Positions 9,899 to 19,509 of a stretch of 64,000 bases of DNA are shown piece after piece; position 1 is the first letter of the stretch; each line of letters begins with the position of its first letter. The stretch covers positions 3,406,543 through 3,470,542 of the forward strand of contig ML680055.1 in the NCBI GenBank assembly GCA_007922225.1, in the 5' to 3' direction. Origin of the DNA: Emydura subglobosa (lineage: Eukaryota > Chordata > Testudines > Chelidae). The position numbers and the translations under genes were made by a program. A model generated the notes under the pieces. The model saw nothing but the letters and a program-made list of their open reading frames with translations, was not told the origin of the DNA and did not search any database.

Positions 9899-12165
9899 GC
9901 AAGTATTTGTATACGGAATCACCCGACTTGTGTTTTCGTTGGGTAATGTTAATGGGATCAGGCTGATGACCCTTTCTGGACATTGCATGTATGTGTGTGT
10001 TGGGGGGGCACTTGGCAACTTGTTCCAACTCAGCTTCTGGACTGAACAGCTGGCAGGAAGGAAAGAGAATAAGCATCACCTTTTGGCTACCACCTCCACC
10101 CCTGCTGGGACCCTGGGCTCTACCATCACGTCATTGGGCTCCATTGTCCCCACCCCAAATCAAGTCTGGGGCAGAGAGAGGGCATCAGCTGACGTCGCAA
10201 CCTCCACTAGGGTTAGCTGCATCTTGAACACCACCTGAGATGGAAACATGACATTCCTTCTATCAATCCTTGTCTCTCATCTTTCCTGTCCTTTTTTCTG
10301 CTTTCTGTCTAATAAGAGCCCGGCTCAGCCAGCCAAGGAAAATCCACCTTTTCTAACACCACTGTAATGACAAAAAGGAAAGCGCTAAAGAATGCTTTTA
10401 GCTCAAAGGGCCAAGGCCTCAGAGTGGCTAATATAGCTGTGTGCTGTGCCCATATTTCCCAGCAGACAGACTGTGACAAAGCGTTAGAGACAGAAGTTGC
10501 ACTTTTCCTTTGCATTCTCCTTTGTGTGGAAAATTGTGTGCATCTGTTTTGCATTGTCTTTAAAAGAAATAGGGTGGAACTTTAATGCCAACAACCCAAA
10601 AGTGATCATCTAAAATGATTCTGTCTTGTTCTCCCACCAACAGTTCACACTGTCTTTTAATACCATGTAAAGTCTCAGAAGCACGTCTTGTCTCTTAAAA
10701 GATTCTATAGAACTAAAGTGAACAAGTGAAACTCTTCACATCAAAAGCTTCCCTAACTTAAGTTTCAAATGCTGTAACCGATTCTCTTTGTTCTGTGTGT
10801 TTAACGAAAAGCTAGCAGGTGGTTCTTACAACGGGAACTGCTGGTGCTACCTTGATGCAAAACTTTGAATCACATTCAGCACCCTTACTAATTAATACAA
10901 AACTGCTCTGCCATCTGAGAAGCACAGGCAAATGCTCTGCTTTCGGTCTAACAAACAACTGCTGGGGAAAGAGAACTATGATGTTATAACCTTGGAAGGA
11001 GTTGGAAAAGAAACCAGTTTTTCAAACGTTTTGGTTTAAAACTCAACGGTAGATTCATTCCAAACTCTGCACCAACTGTAGACTAAGACTCTAATTATTG
11101 AGGCCCTACCTCTTTATAATATACAGAGTAACACATGCTGAACTATATCCATTGCACCCGTGAAGGGAGAAGCATCCAGGAAGAAGAGAAGCTCGAGTCA
11201 GCAGGTTTACTATTCAGAACGGGCTTTTAAATCGGCTGGGGACTGGATTCTGCCAAAATTCTGTTCTGTTCTATATAGGTATTTACACCACACTCATCAT
11301 CTTAATATCCAAGTACCTTGCAGGAGTGGATTAAGCCACGTGACTACACATCTGTCACCTGTTGTGTTCTCTCATCCTCTCCCGTTTTATGTGTGTGAGT
11401 GTATGTGTTTAATTTACATGTTGCTATGGGTTTCTGTTAGAGACAGCATGTCAAACAAACATGCCTTGCACTTCTAGTGGGGGAATGTGATAAGGTTTAG
11501 GATGGTCCTTAGTTTTTGAAGGAGTTCATTCCAGAGTCCCAGACCACCAAACTAAGGCTGGAAAGAGTGCAGCCCTGGATTTGTGTAGTACACCCACTGA
11601 AAAGCACCATGAGGCTTAGCCCAAGTCAATCAAGGTGGTAAATGTATCAGTGAAATGATAGCCAGAATTTTGAAAAGAATGTGAGTGTGGGAATCACTGG
11701 AGGATTCTGGGTGTCCATCATGAAGGTGACAGGACTTCACAGGGGTCTCTTCCCTTTGTTGGGACGTTTAATTTAGAACCTGAAATTCCACTGTAGCATC
11801 CCCGAACCCAAGGCAAGGTCAAACACGTGGGCAGGCTTTGAAAGATAGCGGTGGCTACCGGGTGATGGAGCAGCTTGGAGACAACCAAGCACTTGGGGAA
11901 TGCTTCCAGGCTAGCAACCTGGTCTGCATCAAGAACCACTTCACTCGCTTGTGTCCCTGAGTTTGAGGGGGTCGAGCTAACATTGGAGCTTGACCTGCTT
12001 TTGCAAAAGAGGAAAGCTCCTTGCAGAGCTCAAGAAGTTTTACATTTAAGCCCAGCTTGGGAGAAGAGGATTCCAGTGATGGATGGGATCCCATGGAACA
12101 AAACTACTACAGCGTGTTTGCAACCAAGGCTCGTCCTTGGAGAGAGAGAAAAAGAGTTAACACTG

Positions 12166-12173
12166 GGTCTTAC
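12166..12173 (-). promoter_or_regulatory. 5' splice donor of the ASIC2 exon
   Basis: On the minus strand the exon ends ACAG and is followed by GTAAGACC, which is close to the consensus donor. The open frame continues a few codons past it, but those residues (GKTQC) do not match the family. This supports the exon ending here. Confidence 0.9.
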
Positions 12174-12324
12174 CTGTTTCTCCCCATATTGGTAAATATT
12201 CATCTTGCTGTATGTCCAACATGATCTCCAATCCATTGCCCGTCCCACCTTTGACTGTGGTAAGCAGGGGCCGCCCTTCTTCTCCTGAGTTAAACATGTA
12301 ACATTTCCCATGTTTTGTAAACAC
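12174..12324 (-). CDS. ASIC2: ASIC2 internal coding exon (first exon common to ASIC2a and ASIC2b)
   Basis: This exon encodes 50 codons plus one base of an acid-sensing ion channel, a trimeric proton-gated sodium channel of the DEG/ENaC family in neuronal membranes. The peptide runs from [14 protein letters not shown] through [19 protein letters not shown] to LPIWGET. That is the hallmark extracellular palm / beta-ball segment of ASICs. The wording [18 protein letters not shown] fits ASIC2 better than ASIC1, which has TFNSG and TMKGG. The single Cys corresponds to a conserved palm disulfide Cys, and the Lys of KGGTGNG to the subunit-interface Lys of chicken ASIC1 (alignment from memory). The reading frame is open throughout. 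The exon starts in phase 0 after a TTGAAG acceptor and ends in phase 1 at CAG|GTAAGA. Both ASIC2 first exons are known to splice to this exon. The preceding and following exons are outside the window. Identity as ASIC is near certain; the paralogue assignment is strong. Confidence 0.95.
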
Positions 12325-12352
12325 CTTCAAGAGAGAGAGAAAAGAGAGAGTT
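12325..12352 (-). promoter_or_regulatory. 3' splice acceptor and pyrimidine tract of the ASIC2 exon
   Basis: Read on the minus strand, a long CT-rich tract (CTCTCTCTTTTCTCTCTCTC) runs into TTGAAG immediately before the first exon codon GTG. This is a strong vertebrate acceptor with an uninterrupted polypyrimidine tract, and it fixes the exon's 5' boundary. Confidence 0.88.
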
Positions 12353-13470
12353 CCATGTAACACACTTCTTTCCAATCTGACCGCGGCTGCAGAGTCATGA
12401 AAAATGTATTTCCAGCGGAGCTCCAGAAGAAACGTCTGAAGCCAGATCTAATCTGGTTTAATAATTTAGTATATTAAGTATGTTCCTCTTTACAGGGGGA
12501 AAAAAAGAGCAGGGTAAGAATAAACAGCGTTTTAAAGGAGTTACGTTTTTTGGAAATAGTTCCTTTGACTCACACCCTGCTAGACCTCTAAGAAATAGAT
12601 ATACTTGCAGTGTTTGAGTTCATATTGAACTATAACACAAGTCCCCTGTTCCATCCAAGATGTCACAGGAGCACAGCCAGACGCTGCTGTGTTTTCAATC
12701 CCGCACAGATTGTTCCTAATCTCAAAAGAATACAAATGTCTGTGTTTGAACCCAGTTTACCCCAAGAGGATTTGTGTGACTCTAGCTGCTAGACTCCCCC
12801 CTATTCTGCTGCCTGTGAAATACGTGCTTTCATTTAACATACTCCTTGTTGTTTCTTTCCATCTCCTCTCATGACTCAGAAATAAAAGACCTTTAAAGGC
12901 AGAGAAGCTACTGCTGGAGAGTGGAGAATTTGGCAGGCTAAGAAAGCAAAGGGAAGAGCTCTTCATACACCAGTTAGAGATCTACGCAGGACAGTCAGTT
13001 CTTGACCGAGGCACCTTTCTACTGAGCTCTTACTCAACAAGGATTCATTCAAGCTGTGTAAAACATCACAAAGCTGGGAATTGTTCATACACAGTGCTCC
13101 TTTTCCAACACAATCCGAATTGCAGCTCTGCTGTCTCAACTCACTCTATATCGACACAAAGATGCAATACGCTTTTTAATCCTATTATCCTAGCGTTTAA
13201 GGCCATATCAATAGCACAGGGCACCTTCCTCCATTAAAAGGAAGTTTTCAAGATTTCCCCAATCACTTCTGCTCTTTGTTTAATCAGTGCTTTAGTCTAC
13301 GCCAGACCTCTCACGCCTTACCCCATTTAGATCTTGGAATGACGGCAAGCTTGAACACAATTATTTGCAAGCCATTGCTTGTAATGTCAACAGTGAAATA
13401 ACACAAAGACCGTCTCAAATATTTTCACTAGTAAACGTGGTAAGTACACTCCACTGGGAATCATCTTATT
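12353..13470. other. Unannotated intron sequence upstream of the ASIC2 acceptor
   Basis: I see no repeats, motifs or frames that can be named. Short plus-strand frames here show no family resemblance. Confidence 0.6.
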
Positions 13471-13471
13471 T

Positions 13472-13762
13472 GATGTCTGCAACATTCAAAAATCGTGAGT
13501 CAAACCCCCCAAAACCATGAGATTGGCTTTAAAAGCACAAGATTTAAAAAGAAATACATGCTGGGTTCTGTTTATTTGCCTTCTGGTGCTAAACCATTGA
13601 GAGGTCACATCTTCAAGCTCTTTTTTGCAGCCATTAGGGCTAAAAACTTACTTTTAAATAAAAGATTCTTACACAATCACAGGATTCCAGCAGCTGGGGC
13701 TCTAAAAAACCCCACCAAATATCACAAGACTCACAATAAAATCATGAGACTTGGCAACACTG
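13472..13762. repeat. GTTGCCAAC-family TIR repeat, second full copy
   Basis: It ends TTGGCAACACTG and begins with a decayed TCTGCAACATTC. ATTCCAGCAGCTGGGGCTCTAAAAA and ACAAGACTCACAATAAAATC match the 9608 copy in the same orientation. Confidence 0.65.
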
Positions 13763-13769
13763 TGTTTGT

Positions 13770-14625
13770 GAGTACTCGTATTCACTAAAACATTTGTAAA
13801 CCCCCAAAGTGTCATATATTCTTAGCATCAATGAGTATTCATCTGAATATCTGTACTAGAAAATGCAACATTTGCTATTCACTATTCAAAACTTTCCAAT
13901 TTCAAAAGCTCCAGTCCTCCAATCAGAGAGCAGTTTACTTTGACTATTTGTTATTAATGAAGAGTAAACAGATCACATGGACAAACGATAAGCTCTGATT
14001 CCATTCAATGATCCACATACACTCACAGAGAATATTAGCTGAGATCAAATTATTGCACAAATGATTCACAAACCTAAACAATAGGCAGATTCATCTACTA
14101 ATTTATGTACAGCAAATAATGCAGTTATGATACATCATTGCAGAAGTAAGTGAAATGAGAAAGTTGGGAAGGGACAAAAGAGCGTGTTCAAAGAGAACGA
14201 TCCAATCTGAGCAAAGAGAGCACAGAGCAAATAAAGCATGTCCTTTTAAAAAGTTATTTTCCCCAAAGTGAAAATCCCTCTTTAATATGTAACCAGTCTA
14301 TTAAACCATTCAGACCTAGAAGGTTAATCTGAGCCAGTTAGTGACTCAGTTTAGGTTTATCCAGAGATGCTCCACATACAGAGGTGGAATTTTCTGATTA
14401 GCATGGTTTAAGATACAGCAAGAAAAAAACTTATGTTAGTGCAAATCACAGGAAAGGAGGCAAGTTTATATCAGAAGCGACAGCATATTCTATTCACTGA
14501 ACAAGGACTGAGACCCTGTCTACATTACAGACACTGTAGTGACTCTTCTTTCTTCTTGCCACTTCCCAATTCAGGGTCAGCAACTTTTATAGCCTTCTTC
14601 CAAAACTGTTGTGCAAATTGGTCTC
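13770..14625. other. AT-rich intron sequence
   Basis: Nothing recognisable. The composition is AT-rich and apparently unique, without TIRs or LINE motifs. Confidence 0.55.
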
Positions 14626-14632
14626 TATAAGG

Positions 14633-15010
14633 CAGAGGTCCCCAAAGTATGGAGCGCCACCCAGCCCCGCTCTATCCCTCAGCACTTGGCTTCCGGCCTG
14701 GCCATGGGTCCACTCCTGGCTGCAGCTCCAGCCCCACCCCAGTTGCAGTTCTTCTTCCAGCCCCAGACCTGCCCCCAGCAGAGGCCCCTGGCCTGACTGC
14801 GGCCCAGCTGCAGTTCCATTTCTGCCCTGTTCCTGGCCCCAGACCTGCCCCTGGCCACAGCTCCAGCCCCAGCCTCACCATGACTGTAGACCCAATCCCA
14901 GCCACAGCTCCGACCCAGACTGTGGCCCTGCTCCCGGCCCCAGCTCCCGGGTGAGGGGTGCAGATAGGGGTAAGGGGAGGGGCATGAGGTAAAAAGTTTC
15001 AGGGACACTA
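14633..15010. mobile_element. hAT-type MITE, 378 bp, GC-rich interior
   Basis: It starts CAGAGGTCCCCAAAGT and ends in a decayed AAGTTTCAGGGACACTA. Flanks CTATAAGG (14625-14632) and CTTTAAGG (15011-15018) form an 8-bp target duplication with one mismatch. The interior is a degenerate run of CAGCTCCAGCCCC-like units, which creates spurious proline-rich frames on both strands. Confidence 0.8.
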
Positions 15011-15044
15011 CTTTAAGGGCTTCTGATATCCAGTCCATGTACTG

Positions 15045-16160
15045 AGTCTTTGACCTCCCCCTTGGTCATCTTCCATCCATCATCATTGCAAGGGTGATCC
15101 TACCAATATAACTCTCAGGGCCACCCGCATTGGGCCCCTCACAATTTCATTTTGTTTGCTACCACTGAGCGTCCAACCCTTTGACCATCTCAACATCTTC
15201 ATTTCCATGGTGGAGAGCATGTTGATTTCTTCTCGGAGGCTGGCCTACTTTTTGTTCCATACATTAAAATGGGTCAAATTACAGTTTTATACACTACTTT
15301 TTAACTTTATTGGCAATTTTTTATCACAGAGAACCGGGGTCAGCTCCCACCATTTGCACCAACAGCTTTGGTACAATGCTGGGCATCACTCAGAAGTGCA
15401 CTACTCTCAGCAACCACGGAGCCTAGATATTTAAATTCTTTCACTCCTCTAAGCCCTCTGACTGTGATATCCTTTATTGTGGCTTCTCTCCTCCCAGTTA
15501 TCATAGCCTCAGTCTTACCAGCATTCACGCTGGGTCCCACCTCCTCAAAGCTGTGTTGCCACTGTTCAAAGTTGGTTTTCCGGGTCTTACAATCTTCTAA
15601 GTCATCAGCAAACATGATATTTCAATGCAGGTCCCTTCATATATTCTCTTTTATCACATCCAAGACAACCGCAAACAAAAAAGGGCTCCATTTTGACCCT
15701 TGGGGCAGGCCAATGTTTACTGGCTTCTCTGCTGTAGCCCCATTTGGTTTTGACTATGGCAGTGACTCCATCCCATGTATCCTGGATAAGACAGACGTAG
15801 CCTCCTGTCGCAAACTCCACCAAATTAATTCTCTTGGTACATGATCGTACACCTTCTCCAAGTCCACAAAGATCCTCTCCAGTTGCCAGCTCTTTTCTTT
15901 GAACTTCTGCACGAGGATTTGTAGAGGCCGTCAAGGCATAAATCCATATAAACCCTTCCAAATTTCAACTGTTCCACGCAGACACTTTTCACTAATCTTC
16001 TCCCATACTTTCATAGCATGGGAAATCGGCTTAACTGGGTGATAATCAGAGCACAGTGCTAAAGATGGATACCACAAAGCTTTTACACCATTCCTCCAGC
16101 ATTTTTTTTCTTTCTTAAGAATATCATTGAACAGACTTGTAAATACTTGATGATGCCCTA
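15045..16160 (-). pseudogene. RTE-like non-LTR retrotransposon reverse transcriptase remnant
   Basis: In coding order (descending coordinates) the frames give FTSLFND, EKISEKCLRG...GLYGFMP, a segment ending YVCLIQDTWDG, then VKTKWGYS, the catalytic box MFADDL (15598-15615), a KTEAMITGRR strand, VKEFKYLGSVV, and finally a decayed YGT...EMKMLRWSKGW region near 15150-15230. This order (palm motif, ADD box, EFKYLGS, ML-R-W thumb) is typical of RTE-like reverse transcriptases. Several frameshifts and stops separate the pieces. The N-terminal endonuclease is absent. The clade name is tentative. Confidence 0.78.
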
Positions 16161-16166
16161 GCTATA

Positions 16167-16366
16167 CCATAGGATATAGACTACAGTGAAAGGAGGCGTT
16201 TTTCTGTCGTTGTAGGAACTCCACCCTCCCATGCGCCAAATGTCAGTAGCTAGGCTCATAGAGGCATTCTGTCTACACTGGGGGTTAGGGCAGCATAGTT
16301 ATGGTGCTCAAGGGTGTGGATTTTTCAGAGCCTATGTTGACCTATGTTTTAAGTGTAGACCTGGCA
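16167..16366. mobile_element. TCTACACT-family MITE
   Basis: The right end AAGTGTAGACCTGGCA and the left end ATATAGACTACAGTG are inverse-like. The interior has GTCTACACTGGGGGTTAGGG and CTCAAGGGTGTGGATTTTTC, shared with the 38806 copy. It lies directly upstream of the RTE-like remnant. Confidence 0.55.
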
Positions 16367-16369
16367 TTT

Positions 16370-17840
16370 GCTGCTGATGCAGGCAGTGCAACCTTGAACC
16401 AAAATGACCACCAAAATGAGGGTAGGCAATTTTCTAGGGCTTTTTATATGGGATGGAGGTTCTCATAGCTCCTTGTGGCTTTAAAAATTTGAGAATAAAA
16501 CTTCCAGCTAGCACATGTGTTTACCACAACTGGATCTACACACTCGGCTGAAGAGCAGTGCCAGCTCTTCCGAGCTGCATTGCTGGGAATCCTCATCCCA
16601 AGAGAATTAACTGCACCGTGAAAAGGAAGAATTCAACCCCCCTTTCTCCATCCCCTGCAATAAAGGGGTTTGGGCACAGAAGTGACGGTCCATAAATGGC
16701 TATCAGCAATGGTGAACGGCTCTTTGTGTGGGACGTGGGCAGCTGTCCCTGAAAGATGATCCCCACCCAGCGTTCCAGGGGATGATAAAATAACCCTCAC
16801 CGCTACCCACAATCCAGGCCCTGCCAATACGCCTTTGGAAGGAGGATGGAATTGCTTCTCATCTGCAAATGCAGTCAATGGTTCAACCCTAATCATATGC
16901 ACAAGAATAAACATAGTTCATCGGGTAGCCAGATGCAGGCCTTGTCCCTGTTCTTGTGGTAGCCTTGCAGTGTGTCTCCTGGGGTAGAGAAGTCCACGTC
17001 GGTAACACTCTGCAGAGGACACCTCTCCCATCCCTGCCACCATAGATTTAACCTAAGCATCTCTATTTGGATCTCGAACCGCATCCATGTGTTTCCTGCT
17101 GCTCTCTAGCTGAACTAGATCCATAAGCAAGTCACTGATCCCTGTTAAAAGTCCTTAGTGCACTGCAAGCAGAACCCCACACACCCTTCTCTTCTCCAGC
17201 CTGCGCTGAGTTGACTTCAGCAGCTTCAGACAGCCGAATGCAGCGCAGACGCAGAAATCCTGGCCTGATAGGAACTGGAGTCTGTTGCCCTCATACAGAA
17301 TGGAATGTTAATGCTTCTGGCTGGAGTAGCAAAAGCTGGCAGAAAACTTAAATCTTGAGGCAGGGAAACCAGCTAGTTCCAAACGTGGAAGATCAGGTCG
17401 CCTCGCAAAGCACCAGGTTTCAAAAGAAACAGGGAGCAAGATTCTTTCCACCTCAAAGGAGCAAGGACGGGTGTGCTCCACGCTTTGTATTTACTGACCA
17501 TAGCCCATCCTGTGCAAAGCGAGAGCACCAGCAGGGAAAGTCTCCAGAACCTGGGGCGAGTTTAAAATCAAAGTGAATAGAGGAAAGACAGCTCCACAGC
17601 CAATCTCCTGCTTCAGGAGAGTTTTGCTACTAGAAGTCATTAGGGCTATGCAGGGTGAGAAAAAGACAACAGAGGTTGTAACGCCTCCACCTGAAAGGCC
17701 TCCAGCCATCTTCCCCCAGGCTTAGCTCTGTTCCAAGGAAACAAGGAATAACAAAAATCAGACTGAAAATAGAAACTTGAGCAACAGCCACTCTGGTAGT
17801 GAAATAAATCCAGCCAGACAGTACAAGTGCACTCCTCCGC
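16370..17840. other. Unannotated intron sequence
   Basis: No repeat family, RNA gene or exon is recognisable. Frames on both strands are short and unrelated to known families. Confidence 0.5.
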
Positions 17841-18200
17841 TATTCCAACCACAGAATTCAACCCCACCCCATATCTCCCTATGCACCAACCAGAGAATCT
17901 GACCTCGCCCCCACCTCTCTAGGCACCAACCAGATAATACAACCCCACCCCTATCTCCCTACACACCAGAGAATTCAACTCCACCCCTTATCGACCTATG
18001 CACCAACCAGAGGATATGACCCCGCCGCATCTCCTTATGCACCAGCAAGAGAAGATGGCCCCATCCCTACCTCCTTATGCACCAACCAGAGAATTCAACC
18101 CTGCCCCTTATTGACCTATGCACCAACCAGAGGATATGACCCCGCCCCATCTCCTTATGCACCCACCAGAGAATACAACCTCACCTCCCTCACTCCCCAC
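17841..18200. repeat. Minisatellite, about 40-bp unit with a 120-bp higher-order repeat
   Basis: Units centred on TATGCACCAACCAGAGAAT recur at 17844, 17883, 17923, 17962, 18000, 18039, 18079, 18120 and 18159. Three consecutive units form a larger unit: AGGATATGACCCCGCC at 18011 returns at 18131, and AGAATTCAAC-CCCCTTAT at about 17970 returns at 18090. It abuts a hAT MITE on the right. Confidence 0.88.
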
Positions 18201-18237
18201 CAACCTACCTTCCCAGTCAGCTAATATATCCTTAGCC

Positions 18238-18644
18238 CAGTGGTTCCTAACCCGTGGCCCAAAAGTGGCCAGCGGGGTCTTTCAAAGTGGCCCATTGCTC
18301 CCCTCCCACTGGCTGCAGAAGGGAGCAGCCATCTAAGAACCCAGGCGGAGCGCGTTGCCGCGGGGCTACAAGACCGGTGCAGGCTCCTTGCTGTAGTCAG
18401 GATGGGAGATCAGCGCTGCCCTGCCCCTGGCCGTAGCAGGGGAATGGTAAAGTGCTCCGCCTGAGTCCCTAGGCGCTGGGGTCCCTGCTGGAGCCCGAGG
18501 GAGGGGAGCACTGATCTCCTTGCTGAACTCCTTCTGTCTGTCTGGGAGGGGGGCGGGGGGGGCGGCTAGCAGAGACTGGTGGCCCTTCAGGGTTGTAAAA
18601 AATGGTATCTGTGGCCCTCGAGTCAAAAAGGTTGGGAACCCCTG
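18238..18644. mobile_element. hAT-type MITE, 407 bp
   Basis: The left end CAGTGGTTCCTAACCCGTGG and the right end GGTTGGGAACCCCTG are inverted repeats. Flanks CCTTAGCC (18230-18237) and CCTCAGCC (18645-18652) form an 8-bp target duplication with one mismatch. The interior is GC-rich and non-coding. Confidence 0.85.
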
Positions 18645-19097
18645 CCTCAGCCCCCCCACCTCCCCCTCTGAGCATACGTCCCAGCTCCCTCCGCCCTCGA
18701 CAAGCCCTACAGAGAACACAACCCCCCTGCCCACAAAAACACACACACGTCTAAACGAAGTTCAACTCTAACGTGCCAACAGCAGTGACCACGGAGGCCG
18801 GCTGTGCCGCGTGCGTGAGCCCTGTCAGCCAGCCCCCTCCGTTAACGCAGCCAGCTAGATCCCAGCCACGGATGGTCTTTGTGACGGGCCGGACCAGCTC
18901 TTCGGGGTTGCCCAGAGGAACGGTCTGTGCCGACAGCGCCATGTCCTACCCCGAGGAAGAAATTCCAGTATCCTCCTTCCACTACAATGCTTCGTGCAGG
19001 CCTGGAGAAGGGAGGGGAGGTCTGTTTGGCCCCTGGGCTGGACAGCCGGCGGCCCATGCCTGAGTACGGCATGGGGTGGGAAGAGGCAGGCCAGCCG

Positions 19098-19505
19098 ACA
19101 GCAATTCAGGGCCCCGGGGCAGGACAGTCAATGGGACCCCTGGAAAGGGAGGGCTGAGGTTTACGACCACGGCCGGCTGGTGAAGCTTCCCTTCGGGGAG
19201 GCTGGCTCCCCGTCCCACCTCTGCCACCCGTAGCCCTGCCCACATGCCATCCCCACTCTGCCCCAGGCCCCGCCCCCACCCCCACTTTGGCCCAGGCCTC
19301 GCCCCCACCTCCACTCTGCCCCAGGGAGAGCGACGACCAGCTCTAGTGGGGGAGGGGGCGGGGCCTGGGGCAGAGAGGGGGTGGAGTGTGGAAAAGGGGG
19401 CGTGGGGAGCTAGCATCCCCAAGGGGAAGCTTTACCCACCACCCATGGACCTATCCCATCCGCCCAGGTCCTATTAAATCACTGGGTCCCTGGGCAATTG
19501 ACCCC
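19098..19505 (-). repeat. GC-rich interspersed repeat (copy A)
   Basis: GACAGCAATTCAGGGCCCC at one end and CACTGGGTCCCTGGGCAATTG at the other are the inverse of the ends of the 42085-42545 repeat. The interior holds several CTCTGCCCCAGGCCCCGCCCCCAC-like units. It is GC-rich and non-coding, and too repetitive to be called a CpG-island promoter. Confidence 0.5.
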
Positions 19506-19509
19506 TTCC

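Larger units (their letters stand above)
1..12173 (-). other. ASIC2 intron 2 (3'-ward part in the window)
   Basis: This is sequence downstream of the donor on the coding strand. The following ASIC exon, expected to begin near the FEAGVKVQIHSQ segment, was not found in any minus-strand frame. The intron therefore continues beyond position 1. It contains the Penelope remnant, several MITEs and the LTR retrotransposon listed separately. The stretches 1-930, 1640-2330, 6935-8385, 9060-9400 and 9900-12165 show nothing recognisable apart from a MIR piece and a short CA repeat. Confidence 0.85.

Noticed and set aside
14609..14992. Proline-rich frame of 127 codons on plus, with overlapping minus frames
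   Set aside because: It lies inside the hAT MITE's CAGCTCCAGCCCC array. Open frames on both strands reflect composition and absence of stops in GC-rich sequence.
17841..18200. Regularly spaced repeats resembling a CRISPR array
   Set aside because: Units are contiguous and diverged with no unique spacers, no cas genes are present and the context is a vertebrate intron. It is a minisatellite.
18780..19480. Possible CpG-island promoter
   Set aside because: The GC-richness is accounted for largely by a dispersed repeat, and no first exon or transcription signal was seen.
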